Below are positions 45,082-54,977 of a stretch of DNA of 64,000 bases, in pieces. A model generated the notes under the pieces. The model did not search any database and was not told the origin of the DNA. It saw only the letters and a program-made list of their open reading frames with translations. This stretch comes from Paracrocinitomix mangrovi. Lineage in GTDB: Bacteria > Bacteroidota > Bacteroidia > Flavobacteriales_D > Crocinitomicaceae. The stretch spans positions 1,426,001 through 1,490,000 of the forward strand of contig NZ_CP091819.1 in NCBI RefSeq assembly GCF_019740355.2. Reading direction: 5' to 3'. The stretch's first letter is position 1, and every line of letters begins with the position of its first letter. The translations under genes and the position numbers were made by a program.

Positions 45082-47220
45082 TTATGCTTCAACTTTACCT
45101 TGCGCCTTCTTAATCACCTCGTCAGCGATATTTCTTGGAACTCCTGAATAGTGTGAGAATTCCATTGTAGAAGTTGCTCTACCTGATGACAACGTTCTTA
45201 AAGTTGTCACATATCCAAACATTTCTGAAAGAGGAACATCAGCTTTAATAACTTTAGCTCCAGCTCTGTCATCCATACCAGCCATTTGACCTCTTCTTCT
45301 GTTCAAGTCAGCCACGATATCACCCATATTTTCTTCTGGAGTTACCACTTCAACTTTCATAACAGGCTCTAATAATTCAGGCTGCGCTTGTTTCATTGCA
45401 GACTTGTATGCCATTTTAGCACACACTTCGAAAGACAATGAATCAGAATCCACATCATGGTAAGAACCATCCAGTAATTCAACTTTTAATGAATCAACCG
45501 GATAACCAGCTAATACACCATTTTTCATTGACTCTCTGAAACCTTTTTCAACAGATGGAATGTATTCTTTTGGAATGTTACCACCTTTGATACTGTTGAT
45601 AAACTCAAGACCTGTTTTCTCCTCATCATCTTGAGGCATAATTTTAACAACAATGTCAGCGAATTTACCACGACCACCTGATTGCTTTTTATAAACCTCT
45701 CTGTGATCAACAGGAATGTTAATTTTTTCTTTGTAAGCAACTTGAGGAGCACCTTCGTTTACTTCTACTTTAAATTCTCTTTTCAATCTATCGATCAAAA
45801 CCTCTAAGTGAAGCTCACCCATTCCACGGATTACAGTTTGACCTGAGTCTTCATCTGTATTCACCTGGAAAGTTGGATCCTCTTCAGCCAATTTAGAAAG
45901 ACCAACTCCTAACTTATCTAAGTCAGCTTGCGTCTTAGGCTCAATTGCAATACCAATTACCGGATCAGGGAAAGTCATTGACTCAAGAACGATTTGGTTC
46001 TTTTCATCACAAAGTGTATCCCCTGTTCTAATATCTTTAAATCCAACACCTGCACCTATATCTCCAGCTTCAATAAAATCGATTGGGTTTTGTTTATTAG
46101 AGTGCATTTGGAAGATTCTTGAAATTCTTTCTTTCTTACCTGTTCTTGGAACAAAAACGTAAGAACCAGCATCAATTTTACCAGAGTACATTCTGAAGAA
46201 ACAAAGTCTTCCTACGAATGGATCAGTAGCAATTTTAAATGCTAATGCTGCAGTAGGCTCATCTGGAGAAGGTTCTCTCTTGATAGTCTTCTCTTCATCA
46301 TCAATATCATGCCCTTCAACAGCTCCAATATCGTATGGCGAAGGCATATAAGCCATCACAGCATCCAACATTGTTTGAACTCCTTTGTTTTTAAATGCAG
46401 ATCCGCACAACATTGGTTGAATCTCCATGTTCAAAGTAGAAGTTCTAATAGCCGCCATCATCTCTTCAGTTGTAATTGAATCTGGATCTTCGAAGAATTT
46501 CTCCATCAAAGCCTCATCAGACTCAGCAACTGATTCTACTAATTTCTCTCTCCACTCATTAGCCTCATCAATCAAATCTTCTGGAATATCATACTCACGG
46601 TAAGTCATACCCATATCTTCCTCATTCCAGTCGATCGCTTTCATTTTGATCAAATCAACAACACCTTTAAAATCATCTTCAGCTCCAATTGGAATTTGAA
46701 GAGGAACAGGGTTACCGTTTAATCTATCTTTAACTTCTTTATAAGCTCTAAAAAAGTCAGCACCAGCACGGTCCATTTTGTTCACGAAGATCAATCTTGG
46801 AACACCATACTTATTTGCTTGTCTCCACACAGTTTCAGATTGTGGCTCAACACCAGAAGCTGCACAAATTAATGCAACAGCACCATCCAACACACGCAAT
46901 GATCGCTCTACCTCAACAGTAAAGTCAACGTGGCCCGGAGTATCAATGATGTTAATTCTGTATTCTTTTGAATTTGCAGTTTGCTCACCTTTATCAGTTG
47001 GATATTTCCAGAAACAAGTTGTAGCAGCAGAAGTAATTGTAATACCTCTTTCTTGCTCTTGCTCCATCCAGTCCATAGTAGCAGCACCATCATGCACCTC
47101 TCCAATTTTGTGAGAGATACCTGTATAATAAAGAATACGCTCAGTCGTTGTCGTTTTACCGGCATCAACGTGAGCCATAATTCCGATATTTCTAGTATAT
47201 GTTAAATCTCTTTTTGCCAT
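45082..47220 (-). CDS. fusA: elongation factor G
   Basis: The translocation GTPase, 712 residues with five domains. G motifs: [18 protein letters not shown] (G1, near residue 12), [12 protein letters not shown] (switch I end), [18 protein letters not shown] (G3), [12 protein letters not shown] (G4) and GSAFKNKG (G5). Domain IV/V signatures near the end, such as [10 protein letters not shown] and [20 protein letters not shown]. Lies between rpsG and rpsJ. Confidence 0.98.
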   Translation of the reverse strand: MAKRDLTYTRNIGIMAHVDAGKTTTTERILYYTGISHKIGEVHDGAATMDWMEQEQERGITITSAATTCFWKYPTDKGEQTANSKEYRINIIDTPGHVDFTVEVERSLRVLDGAVALICAASGVEPQSETVWRQANKYGVPRLIFVNKMDRAGADFFRAYKEVKDRLNGNPVPLQIPIGAEDDFKGVVDLIKMKAIDWNEEDMGMTYREYDIPEDLIDEANEWREKLVESVAESDEALMEKFFEDPDSITTEEMMAAIRTSTLNMEIQPMLCGSAFKNKGVQTMLDAVMAYMPSPYDIGAVEGHDIDDEEKTIKREPSPDEPTAALAFKIATDPFVGRLCFFRMYSGKIDAGSYVFVPRTGKKERISRIFQMHSNKQNPIDFIEAGDIGAGVGFKDIRTGDTLCDEKNQIVLESMTFPDPVIGIAIEPKTQADLDKLGVGLSKLAEEDPTFQVNTDEDSGQTVIRGMGELHLEVLIDRLKREFKVEVNEGAPQVAYKEKINIPVDHREVYKKQSGGRGKFADIVVKIMPQDDEEKTGLEFINSIKGGNIPKEYIPSVEKGFRESMKNGVLAGYPVDSLKVELLDGSYHDVDSDSLSFEVCAKMAYKSAMKQAQPELLEPVMKVEVVTPEENMGDIVADLNRRRGQMAGMDDRAGAKVIKADVPLSEMFGYVTTLRTLSSGRATSTMEFSHYSGVPRNIADEVIKKAQGKVEA

Positions 47221-47226
47221 TTTATA

Positions 47227-47697
47227 TTAGAATCTGAAGTGTGAAAATGCTTTGTTTGCTTCTGCCATTCTGTGCATATCTTCTTTCTTTTTGAAAGCCG
47301 CACCTTCTTCTTTAGAAGCGGCAATGATCTCAGCAGCCAACTTTTGAGCCATTGTTTTTTCGTTACGCTTTCTAGAATAACCAATCAACCACTTCATAGC
47401 TAAAGACTGTTTTCTGCTGTCTCTAACCGGTGTAGGAATCTGGAAAGTTGCACCACCAACTCTTCTACTTCTTACCTCAACACCAGGTGTAACATTTGAC
47501 AATGCTTTTTTAAATACGTCAAGAGGATTTTCGTCCTGAACTTTATCCTGAACGATCTCGATCGCATCATAAAAGATCTTGTATGAAACACTTTTTTTAC
47601 CGTGCAACATTAAGTTGTTCACGAATTTAGTTACCATTACATCCTTAAATTTCGGATCAGGTAAAATAGTGTGTTTTTTAGCTTGTCTTCTTCTCAT
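47227..47697 (-). CDS. rpsG: 30S ribosomal protein S7
   Basis: A 156-residue assembly initiator of the 30S head: [40 protein letters not shown] and the C-terminal [20 protein letters not shown]. Ten bases follow rpsL, six precede fusA. Confidence 0.98.
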   Translation of the reverse strand: MRRRQAKKHTILPDPKFKDVMVTKFVNNLMLHGKKSVSYKIFYDAIEIVQDKVQDENPLDVFKKALSNVTPGVEVRSRRVGGATFQIPTPVRDSRKQSLAMKWLIGYSRKRNEKTMAQKLAAEIIAASKEEGAAFKKKEDMHRMAEANKAFSHFRF

Positions 47698-47707
47698 GAT
47701 TCCTTAA

Positions 47708-48085
47708 TTATTTTTGCTTTGGTCTTTTAGCACCATATTTAGATCTTCTTTGTAATCTACCTTCAACACCAGCAGTATCCAAAGCTCCTCTTACAATGTG
47801 ATATCTTACACCAGGTAAATCTTTTACTCTTCCACCTCTTACAAGTACAATAGAGTGCTCTTGTAAATTATGTCCTTCACCTCCGATATAAGCATTCACC
47901 TCTTTACCGTTAGTTAATCTAACCCTTGCAACTTTTCTCATTGCCGAGTTAGGTTTTTTAGGCGTAGTTGTGTAAACTCTCACACAAACCCCTCTTCTTT
48001 GTGGGCAAGAATCTAAAGCAGCAGACTTTGATGTAGCCTTCTGTGCAGTTCTCCCTTTTCTTACTAGTTGTTGAATAGTTGGCAT
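47708..48085 (-). CDS. rpsL: 30S ribosomal protein S12
   Basis: A 125-residue decoding-centre protein and first gene of the superoperon: [20 protein letters not shown], the loop [18 protein letters not shown] and [20 protein letters not shown]. The two lysines whose mutation gives streptomycin resistance elsewhere (in KKPNSA and RVKDLPG) are wild type. Confidence 0.98.
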   Translation of the reverse strand: MPTIQQLVRKGRTAQKATSKSAALDSCPQRRGVCVRVYTTTPKKPNSAMRKVARVRLTNGKEVNAYIGGEGHNLQEHSIVLVRGGRVKDLPGVRYHIVRGALDTAGVEGRLQRRSKYGAKRPKQK

Positions 48086-48365
48086 ATTCTAAATACTATA
48101 TTTTATCTAATGTTTCGCAATATTTTACACCCAAATTCGCAAAAATTCGGAGTGCAAAGGTATTAAGTTTTTTTTATAAAACAACATTTAGGTATATTAA
48201 TTCTAACATTTTTCACAATTGACTGTGGAAATAGTTTACTACCCAATTAAAAATCAATCAGTTTTATTAAAAATTTGAATATTTAAACCCTTGATTTTTA
48301 GTGCGTTTTTATTTTTCATTCATTTTCTAACCCCTCTCAAAGCTGCATTATATTATTTTTGTGTT
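48086..48365. other. divergent intergenic region rpsL / pcrA
   Basis: 280 bp holding the rpsL promoter on the minus strand and, close to the helicase start, the sequence TATTTTTG (48354-48361) that fits a -7 element but lacks a clear TTG partner. I see no small gene or repeat here. Confidence 0.5.
48155..48184 (-). promoter_or_regulatory. promoter of the ribosomal superoperon
   Basis: Minus strand: TTG (48184-48182), 19 bp with an A/T-rich stretch, then TACCTTTG (48162-48155), a perfect Bacteroidetes consensus. Expected start about 48150, giving a leader of about 65 nt before rpsL. Confidence 0.82.
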
Positions 48366-50636
48366 ATGCGATATTTGGAGACTCTTAACCCCCAACAACT
48401 TGAAGCCGTCAAACACACCGAAGGCCCTTCTATGGTTATCGCCGGAGCAGGTTCCGGTAAAACCAGGGTATTAACTTTTAGAATTGCCTATCTAATTGAA
48501 AACGGTGTTGACCCATTTAACATTTTGGCCCTAACGTTTACCAACAAAGCGGCAAGAGAAATGAAATCAAGAATTGCAAGTATCGTTGGTGCATCAGAAG
48601 CCAAAAATATTTCAATGGGAACCTTTCACTCTGTTTTTGCCAGAATATTAAGGCATCATTCTGACAAATTAGGTTACCCATCTAACTTTACTATTTACGA
48701 TACACAAGATTCCAGATCACTATTAAAGACCATCATCAAAGAATTAAAATTAGATGATAAAACATATAAGCCATCTTTAGTACATGGAAGAATCTCTTCT
48801 GCCAAAAACAACTTAATATCTGCCGCAGCTTATGAAGCCAATACTGACATAGTTGCTGAAGACAGAATGAGCGGAAAGCCAAGACTATTTGAAATATATA
48901 AAGCGTATGAAAAAAGATGCTTTATGGCAGGAGCAATGGATTTTGATGATTTACTATATAAAACCAACGTATTATTAAGAGATCATCCTGATGTTCTTCA
49001 TTTTTATCAGCAAAGGTTTAGGTACATATTAGTTGATGAGTATCAAGACACCAATTATGCTCAGTACTTAATAGTTAAAAAATTAGCTGATGTATATCAA
49101 AACATTTGTGTAGTTGGAGATGATGCGCAAAGTATCTATTCTTTTAGAGGAGCCAATATTGAAAACATCCTAAATTTTAGAAACGATTACCCGGATTGTG
49201 TGACTTTCAAATTGGAGCAAAATTACCGAAGTACAAAGACAATTGTAAATGCAGCCAACAGCATCATCCAAAAAAACAAAGATCAAATTGAAAAAACAGT
49301 TTGGACCGACAATGATGATGGCAACAAGATAAAAGTCATTAGAACCTTAACCGACAATGAAGAAGGTAAAGTGATCAGCAACATGATTCATGAAGTTAAA
49401 TACAATGAACAAGCTGCAAACGAAGACTTCGCTATTCTATATAGAACAAATGCACAATCAAGATCTTTTGAGGAAGCCCTAAGAAAGTTAAACCTGCCTT
49501 ATAAAATTTATGGTGGACTTTCATTTTATCAGAGAAAGGAAATCAAAGACTTATTGGCATACTTTAGATTAACAGCCAATCCTAATGATGAGGAAGCTTT
49601 AAAAAGAGTAATTAATTATCCAAAAAGAGGAATAGGTAAAACTACAATTGAAAAAATAATAGTAGCAGCTGATCATTATGAAGTTGGATTGTGGGATGTA
49701 ATTACTAATCCAGCCAAATACCCAACTGGTATTCCAGGTGCTGCCCAAAATAAAATCAGCTCATTTGTAACGGCTATTAAAAGCTATCAAGTAGAACTTG
49801 AAAAAGTAGACGCTTATGAATTGGCACAAAATATTGCCAAAAGTTCGGGGATCACAAAGGAGCTTTATGATGACAAAACTCCTGAAGGTGTGGCCAGATA
49901 TGAAAATATACAGGCACTTCTAGCAGGTATAAAGGAATTTACAGAATCTGTAAGTGAAAATGAAACTGCATATTTAAGTGACTTCATGATTGATGTTGCT
50001 TTACTAACAGATGCAGATGAAGAGAAAGAAGAGGATAAAGATAAAATCACATTGATGACAATACATGCATCCAAAGGACTAGAATTTCCTTATGTATTTA
50101 TTGTAGGAATGGAAGAAAATTTATTCCCTTCTCAAATGTCTTTGAATTCAAGATCAGATTTAGAAGAAGAAAGACGTTTGTTTTATGTAGCCTTGACCAG
50201 AGCAGAGAAAAAAGCGGTACTATCTTACGCTACCAGCAGATATAGATGGGGAAATCTTATCACTTCTGAGCCAAGTAGATTTATTGAAGAAATCGATACT
50301 GAGTTCTTAGAAATTAATAATCCGTCAAGAGGTACTGGAAGATCTTTAAACCAAATGAACTTTGAAAGAAAGGTTGGTATCCCAGGTAAAAAATTGTTTT
50401 CAGATAAGGAAAGAAAACTTAAGAAGATTAGTAGTTCAGAAGTTCAGTCTAAGTCCGGTACCAAGGCAAGTGATTTAGATTTGAAAGTTGGATACAATGT
50501 GATGCATGAGAAATTCGGCAAAGGAAAAGTGGTTGGCTTAGACGGAAGTCCTCCGACAAAGGCCACGGTATTTTTTCCTAAAGTTGGAAACAAGCAATTA
50601 TTGTTGAAGTTTGCTAAACTAGAAATCCTGGATTAA
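48366..50636 (+). CDS. pcrA: UvrD/PcrA-type superfamily 1 DNA helicase
   Basis: A 756-residue 3'-5' helicase for repair and replication-fork clearance. Motifs in order: Q-motif LNPQQLEAV, Walker A GAGSGKTRVL, ILVDEYQDTN (motif II), VGDDAQSIYSFRGANI (III), LEQNYRST (IV), TIHASKGLEFPYVFIVGMEE (V) and RLFYVALTRAEKK (VI). The C-terminal 60 residues form a Tudor-like RNA polymerase-binding module (VMHEKFGKGKVVGLDG). Start at the ATG at 48366 (MRYLETLNPQQ); a longer frame to 48291 adds a hydrophobic stretch not found in the family. The stop is directly next to the stop of the convergent gene. Confidence 0.95.
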   Translation: MRYLETLNPQQLEAVKHTEGPSMVIAGAGSGKTRVLTFRIAYLIENGVDPFNILALTFTNKAAREMKSRIASIVGASEAKNISMGTFHSVFARILRHHSDKLGYPSNFTIYDTQDSRSLLKTIIKELKLDDKTYKPSLVHGRISSAKNNLISAAAYEANTDIVAEDRMSGKPRLFEIYKAYEKRCFMAGAMDFDDLLYKTNVLLRDHPDVLHFYQQRFRYILVDEYQDTNYAQYLIVKKLADVYQNICVVGDDAQSIYSFRGANIENILNFRNDYPDCVTFKLEQNYRSTKTIVNAANSIIQKNKDQIEKTVWTDNDDGNKIKVIRTLTDNEEGKVISNMIHEVKYNEQAANEDFAILYRTNAQSRSFEEALRKLNLPYKIYGGLSFYQRKEIKDLLAYFRLTANPNDEEALKRVINYPKRGIGKTTIEKIIVAADHYEVGLWDVITNPAKYPTGIPGAAQNKISSFVTAIKSYQVELEKVDAYELAQNIAKSSGITKELYDDKTPEGVARYENIQALLAGIKEFTESVSENETAYLSDFMIDVALLTDADEEKEEDKDKITLMTIHASKGLEFPYVFIVGMEENLFPSQMSLNSRSDLEEERRLFYVALTRAEKKAVLSYATSRYRWGNLITSEPSRFIEEIDTEFLEINNPSRGTGRSLNQMNFERKVGIPGKKLFSDKERKLKKISSSEVQSKSGTKASDLDLKVGYNVMHEKFGKGKVVGLDGSPPTKATVFFPKVGNKQLLLKFAKLEILD

Positions 50637-51368
50637 CTAATCCAAATCTTTTGTTTCAGCAATTATAATAGCGAATTCGCCACCATGTTCTACCCAATTT
50701 TTAGATGGTAAATACGTCTTCGACACAAATCCATCCAAATAAAGTGCATTCTTACAACCCTCATTTTTAAAATAGGTGGCAAAGTCAAAAAAGTTTATGT
50801 TGTACGTAGACATGGCAAACAATAAATCACCATTAGGTAAAATCCCTACTCCATTTCTTCTATTTACATTTTCAGATTCAGCCGTAAATTGAGAATTATA
50901 ATCTCCATCTATTAATAACATTGGGCCAGATTGAGTGGCGTACTTAATATCATCAGTCAATTTAAACGAATCAGTTACTGCAATGAATGGCTGATTTGCA
51001 TTTGTAATATAAAAAACACCATTAGGTTGCATGTAAAAATTACCTGCTCCATTCTTAAAGCGTTCAATATTATTTAACACTTCTCCATTTTCAATATATA
51101 AACCTGTTGGAGTAAGACTACTGTGATACAAACCACCATTCATGGCAAATACCAATTCTTTACCTTCAGAATTTAACTTGTCTTTTAGATTATCAAAGTT
51201 TTTATAGAATTTACCTTGTTCATCTTTCCAATAGAAATTCAAATCCTGTTCTTGAAGATTTACCTTGTAACTTAAAATTCCTCCTTCTGGAATTTCATTT
51301 TGGATATTACCTGAACAAGCACAAAGCAAAAAAGATAGTATTGAAAGAGTAATAATCCTTTTTGTCAT
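50637..51368 (-). CDS. phosphodiester glycosidase-family lipoprotein
   Basis: A 243-residue protein of the NAGPA (PF09992)/YigE type. The N-terminus MTKRIITLSILSFLLCACSG has a lipobox ending at Cys18. Family markers are FAMNGGLYHSSLTPTGLYIE, NGAGNFYMQPNGVFYI, SGPMLLIDGDYN, RRNGVGILPNGDLLFAMS and NALYLDGFVSKTYLP. Eukaryotic homologues uncover mannose-6-phosphate; bacterial ones cleave phosphodiesters in glycopolymers, substrate unknown here. It lies 5 bp after the sensor kinase gene on the same strand, probably one transcript. Confidence 0.85.
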   Translation of the reverse strand: MTKRIITLSILSFLLCACSGNIQNEIPEGGILSYKVNLQEQDLNFYWKDEQGKFYKNFDNLKDKLNSEGKELVFAMNGGLYHSSLTPTGLYIENGEVLNNIERFKNGAGNFYMQPNGVFYITNANQPFIAVTDSFKLTDDIKYATQSGPMLLIDGDYNSQFTAESENVNRRNGVGILPNGDLLFAMSTYNINFFDFATYFKNEGCKNALYLDGFVSKTYLPSKNWVEHGGEFAIIIAETKDLD

Positions 51369-51373
51369 ATTAT

Positions 51374-54300
51374 TTATATCGATAATCTGAAAACCACTTT
51401 TGTACCTTTTGGACTACCAGATGCATCTTGTAGATCAATTATTTCAAAAGGAACAAAATCAACTTCCTGATTAAGATTTGAAAGCCTCTCTTGCGTTACT
51501 TTTAATGCAGTGGATTTATGATAATTTTCTTTTTGCATATTGTACTCCTCAGCTTTTTTTCTTCCTCTACCATTGTCCTCCACAAAACATTCAAGCAGGT
51601 GTTCATTCAATAACTTAAACCCAACCTTAATAACTCCAGGATAATCTATTTCTTTAAGTCCATGAATTATAGCATTCTCAACAAATGGCTGAATCATCAA
51701 TGGAGGTAGAATTTCTTCGGCAGCATCTAAATCTTCATCTATCTCTACAAGAAGATCAAAATCATGATTTGACGTTAGTTTCTCCAATTGAACGTAATTT
51801 TCAAGTGTTTCTACCTCATCATCAATTGAAATAAATTTTTCTCTTGAATTTTCCAACACTCTTCGCATCAACTTTGAGAATTTAGATAATGCATAACGCG
51901 CCTTATCTGTATCATTTAAGATAATCTGATTATGAATGGATGTCAGCACATTAAAAATGAAGTGTGGATTCATTTGTAAACGAAGTGCTTTCTGCTCTAA
52001 CTCAATCAAATTTTTCTCCATTTCAAATTTCTCTAATAATGCTCTGTTTTTTCTTCTTATTCTCATCCAAACAAAAAACGCAACCAAAAGAAGTATAAAA
52101 CCTATTATACTATAATATGTCGCTTTGAACCAAAACTTTTCATAGTATGGCTGATCAATCTTAAAAGACAATTTTATTGGTTCAGTATCCCAGTTTTCGT
52201 CTATTGAAGCTTGTACTTGAAATTCATACGACCCTGGTTGAAGATTACTATATGTTGCCGTTGTTATTTTTGAAGGTGGAGTCCAATCAGGATCTGCGCC
52301 AATTAATCTCCATCTATATCTTATATTATTTGAATATGTATAATGAATTGCCTTAAACATAAAACCAATGTGATTCATATCGTACGGCAAAGTCAATGAT
52401 TTAACCATCTTACCATCTTGAAAATAATCTGCATATTCCGTTTTTTCAATTGACTCGTAAAAGATGCTAAAATCATTTAAACTTAAAACAGGGGGCTTTC
52501 TTTGTTCATAATTAACTTCACCTCCCTGATACAAATACAAGCCGTTCACTGAACCAAACCACAAATTTCCATTTTGATCCAAGTCTACTGCATTTATATT
52601 TGCCTCAACTCCTTCAAACCCCTCTTCAAATCCAAAATGTTCAATTTTCCTGATTTGGTATGAAGAGTCTAAAACTATTTTATCTAATCCTTTTTCAGTT
52701 CCAACCCACAGATCATAACCATTTAACACCAATTGATAGATGTTATTAGAGCGCAAACCATTCTCTGTATTAATCCATTTTCTTGTCCCTAAACTATCTC
52801 CCTCTAAAGACAATTCCAAAACACCATTATCAGAACTTCCCAGCCATCTTTTATTATAATCCCCAACACAGTTTCTAAATACAGAACCATTTTCTTGAGA
52901 AACCAGCAATTTACCTTTTCTAAAATAACCGTAACTACCGTCATCACCTGTAAACCACATTTGATTTTTGATGAAGTTTAGTGAATTGATACGCATTGGA
53001 AAATCACCATTTTCTGGACGAACTTTTAAAAACTTTTGATTCAATGGAAATTCGTAATTCTTCTTTAACATATATACTCCTCCACCACTGGTACCTATAT
53101 ACATAGTTTTGTCTAATGGATCTTGAGCAAATGTTTTAATCCAAGAAGAAGACAATCCGGCTCTATTTACGTAAGTATAAATTGTATCCTTTCCGTCATA
53201 TTGAGAAAAAATTCCCAAACCACTTCCCTCTGTACCAATCCAAATGTCTCCATTAGAATCTTCAAAAAGGGCTTTAACTTTTTCATTATAGAATCCAAAT
53301 TCTTCGTCAAAAATCACTGAAGAAGTATCATTGATTCGAACAACCGATCCACCTTCTGTTGATACCCATAAATCATTTTTCTTTGTGCTTTTGACTGCGT
53401 AGACATAATTTGCATTTAATCCTGTGCTTGTATTATATGCAATGAAAGGACTGTTTTGATATATCGAAATCCCACCTCCCGAGGTGCCTATCCAAATATT
53501 ATCCCACAAATCTGCCTTGATGGTTCTGATGTGGTTATTTGATAAACCATTAGAAGTTTGATAATTTCTCAAAAATCCCTCCTTTACTGAATAAAGAAAA
53601 ACACCATTATTTAAAGTCCCAATCCACAATTCATTATCCTTTGAATTAAACAAAGTAAGAATGATCATGTCTTCAATTTCTTTGAAAGGACTAGCTTTTA
53701 ATTTTCCTTCTTTGGGATCATAGATTTCCACTCCCCCACCATATGTTCCGATTACCCAATAATTATCAAATATGGCTACGCAATTAATTTGATTAACTGA
53801 AAGACCTTTTGCCCGATTAATTTTCCTCATTGGATCAGAAAAATGCATTAGGCCATTGTTTGTTGCACACCACAAATCATCTTCATATTGAAAAAATTGA
53901 TTTACAGACTGATCTTTCAATGACACATTATCATCATACCTACTCAACAGATTATTGGTTTGTTGAAATACTCCCTTATCTGTTCCGACATAAATCTCAT
54001 TATTCCAACTAATAACATCTTGAGCCACTAATAAAGGATCATCAAACCTATAAGCATCAATAAACTCACCTTTCAGGCTAAAAACTGTAACACCACCTTT
54101 CTGTCCAACCCAAATCTGATCTTTTATTTGACTTAGGCAGTAAACTCTATTTGAAATAAGTGAATCATTCTTTGTGAAATATTCAAATTCCTCACCATCA
54201 TACCTGCATAGTCCGCCACCTTGAGTACCTATCCAAACATGTTGTGTTGAATCAAATAAAATTGCATATGCCTGTGACTGAGGCAAACCTTCTTGAATAG

Positions 54301-54400
54301 AAAGTTTTTGAAAGTTATAGGCTTGACCATAACCATCACATCCGCATATTAGAATAAATGCGAGTAGAATTGTTTTAATATGATTTCTAAATGAAAACAC
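51374..54400 (-). CDS. two-component sensor: extracellular propellers, Y_Y_Y domain, LytS-type histidine kinase
   Basis: A 1008-residue envelope sensor. Signal peptide (HIKTILLAFILICGC), then about a dozen propeller repeats (for example DNIWIGTSGGGISIYQN, GDIWIGTEGSGLGIF, NLWFGSVNGLYLYQGG) to about residue 620, a Y_Y_Y domain (YRWRLIGADPDW), one membrane helix (SIIGFILLLVAFFVWM) and a LytS/His_kinase domain: QMNPHFIFNVLTSIHNQI with H813, PPLMIQPFVENAIIHGL near 907 and VEDNGRGRKKA near 942. Kinases of this class usually pair with a LytTR regulator, but none is in the window. The start is GTG at 54400. Confidence 0.9.
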   Translation of the reverse strand: MFSFRNHIKTILLAFILICGCDGYGQAYNFQKLSIQEGLPQSQAYAILFDSTQHVWIGTQGGGLCRYDGEEFEYFTKNDSLISNRVYCLSQIKDQIWVGQKGGVTVFSLKGEFIDAYRFDDPLLVAQDVISWNNEIYVGTDKGVFQQTNNLLSRYDDNVSLKDQSVNQFFQYEDDLWCATNNGLMHFSDPMRKINRAKGLSVNQINCVAIFDNYWVIGTYGGGVEIYDPKEGKLKASPFKEIEDMIILTLFNSKDNELWIGTLNNGVFLYSVKEGFLRNYQTSNGLSNNHIRTIKADLWDNIWIGTSGGGISIYQNSPFIAYNTSTGLNANYVYAVKSTKKNDLWVSTEGGSVVRINDTSSVIFDEEFGFYNEKVKALFEDSNGDIWIGTEGSGLGIFSQYDGKDTIYTYVNRAGLSSSWIKTFAQDPLDKTMYIGTSGGGVYMLKKNYEFPLNQKFLKVRPENGDFPMRINSLNFIKNQMWFTGDDGSYGYFRKGKLLVSQENGSVFRNCVGDYNKRWLGSSDNGVLELSLEGDSLGTRKWINTENGLRSNNIYQLVLNGYDLWVGTEKGLDKIVLDSSYQIRKIEHFGFEEGFEGVEANINAVDLDQNGNLWFGSVNGLYLYQGGEVNYEQRKPPVLSLNDFSIFYESIEKTEYADYFQDGKMVKSLTLPYDMNHIGFMFKAIHYTYSNNIRYRWRLIGADPDWTPPSKITTATYSNLQPGSYEFQVQASIDENWDTEPIKLSFKIDQPYYEKFWFKATYYSIIGFILLLVAFFVWMRIRRKNRALLEKFEMEKNLIELEQKALRLQMNPHFIFNVLTSIHNQIILNDTDKARYALSKFSKLMRRVLENSREKFISIDDEVETLENYVQLEKLTSNHDFDLLVEIDEDLDAAEEILPPLMIQPFVENAIIHGLKEIDYPGVIKVGFKLLNEHLLECFVEDNGRGRKKAEEYNMQKENYHKSTALKVTQERLSNLNQEVDFVPFEIIDLQDASGSPKGTKVVFRLSI

Positions 54401-54470
54401 GCATCCTAATTTAATGAATGCAATTGAATGGAGATTTAGAAGATCAATTGGAATTATTATTTGAATTGTT

Positions 54471-54977
54471 TCATTTAATATTTGCAGGAAACAACAGGCA
54501 ATTGCAATACGCTTTTATACCTTCACCTTTTCCGACAAAACCGAGTTTTTCTCCTCTGGTTGCTTTAATTGAAATTTGATCTACTTCAGATTTAAGAATT
54601 TCAGCAATTATTGATCTCATTTCATCCGTATAAGGACTTAATTTTGGAGATTCTAACATAACAGTTGCATCAATATTACCCAATTGAAAACCTTTATCTT
54701 CAACCAAGTCAAATGTTTTTTGCAATAAAATTTTAGAATCTATCCCTTTATATTGTGGGTCTGTGTCGGGAAATTGATGTCCAATATCTTTCAAACCGGC
54801 CGCCCCAAGTAATGCATCACAAATAGCGTGTAACAATACATCTGCGTCTGAATGTCCGACAGCACCAAACTCTGAAGGAATTTTAACCCCTCCTATTACA
54901 AGTGAATATCCGTCAGCTAATTGATGGACATCTACTCCAAAACCAATTCTGAAAAGTGGCAGATTAATCTGAGACAC
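54471..54977 (-). CDS. ispF: 2-C-methyl-D-erythritol 2,4-cyclodiphosphate synthase
   Basis: The cyclase step of the MEP isoprenoid pathway, 168 residues. Metal-site motif FGVDVHQL (Asp and His near residue 15), GAVGHSDADVLLHAICDALL with the third His, DIGHQFPDTDP and the C-terminal KATRGEKLGFVGKGEGIKAY. The GTG start at 54977 lies inside the end of porV (14-bp overlap), so it is translated together with the T9SS genes although functionally unrelated. Confidence 0.95.
   Translation of the reverse strand: MSQINLPLFRIGFGVDVHQLADGYSLVIGGVKIPSEFGAVGHSDADVLLHAICDALLGAAGLKDIGHQFPDTDPQYKGIDSKILLQKTFDLVEDKGFQLGNIDATVMLESPKLSPYTDEMRSIIAEILKSEVDQISIKATRGEKLGFVGKGEGIKAYCNCLLFPANIK

Noticed and set aside
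31686-47205. Many open frames of 60-150 codons on the plus strand opposite the ribosomal genes, for example 41142-41525 and 46778-47113.
   Set aside because: They are antisense shadows of strongly biased ribosomal codons, have no family resemblance and overlap essential genes completely.
48291-48365. N-terminal extension of the PcrA/UvrD helicase with a hydrophobic stretch.
   Set aside because: The family begins shortly before the LNPQQ motif; the extension is probably untranscribed promoter region.
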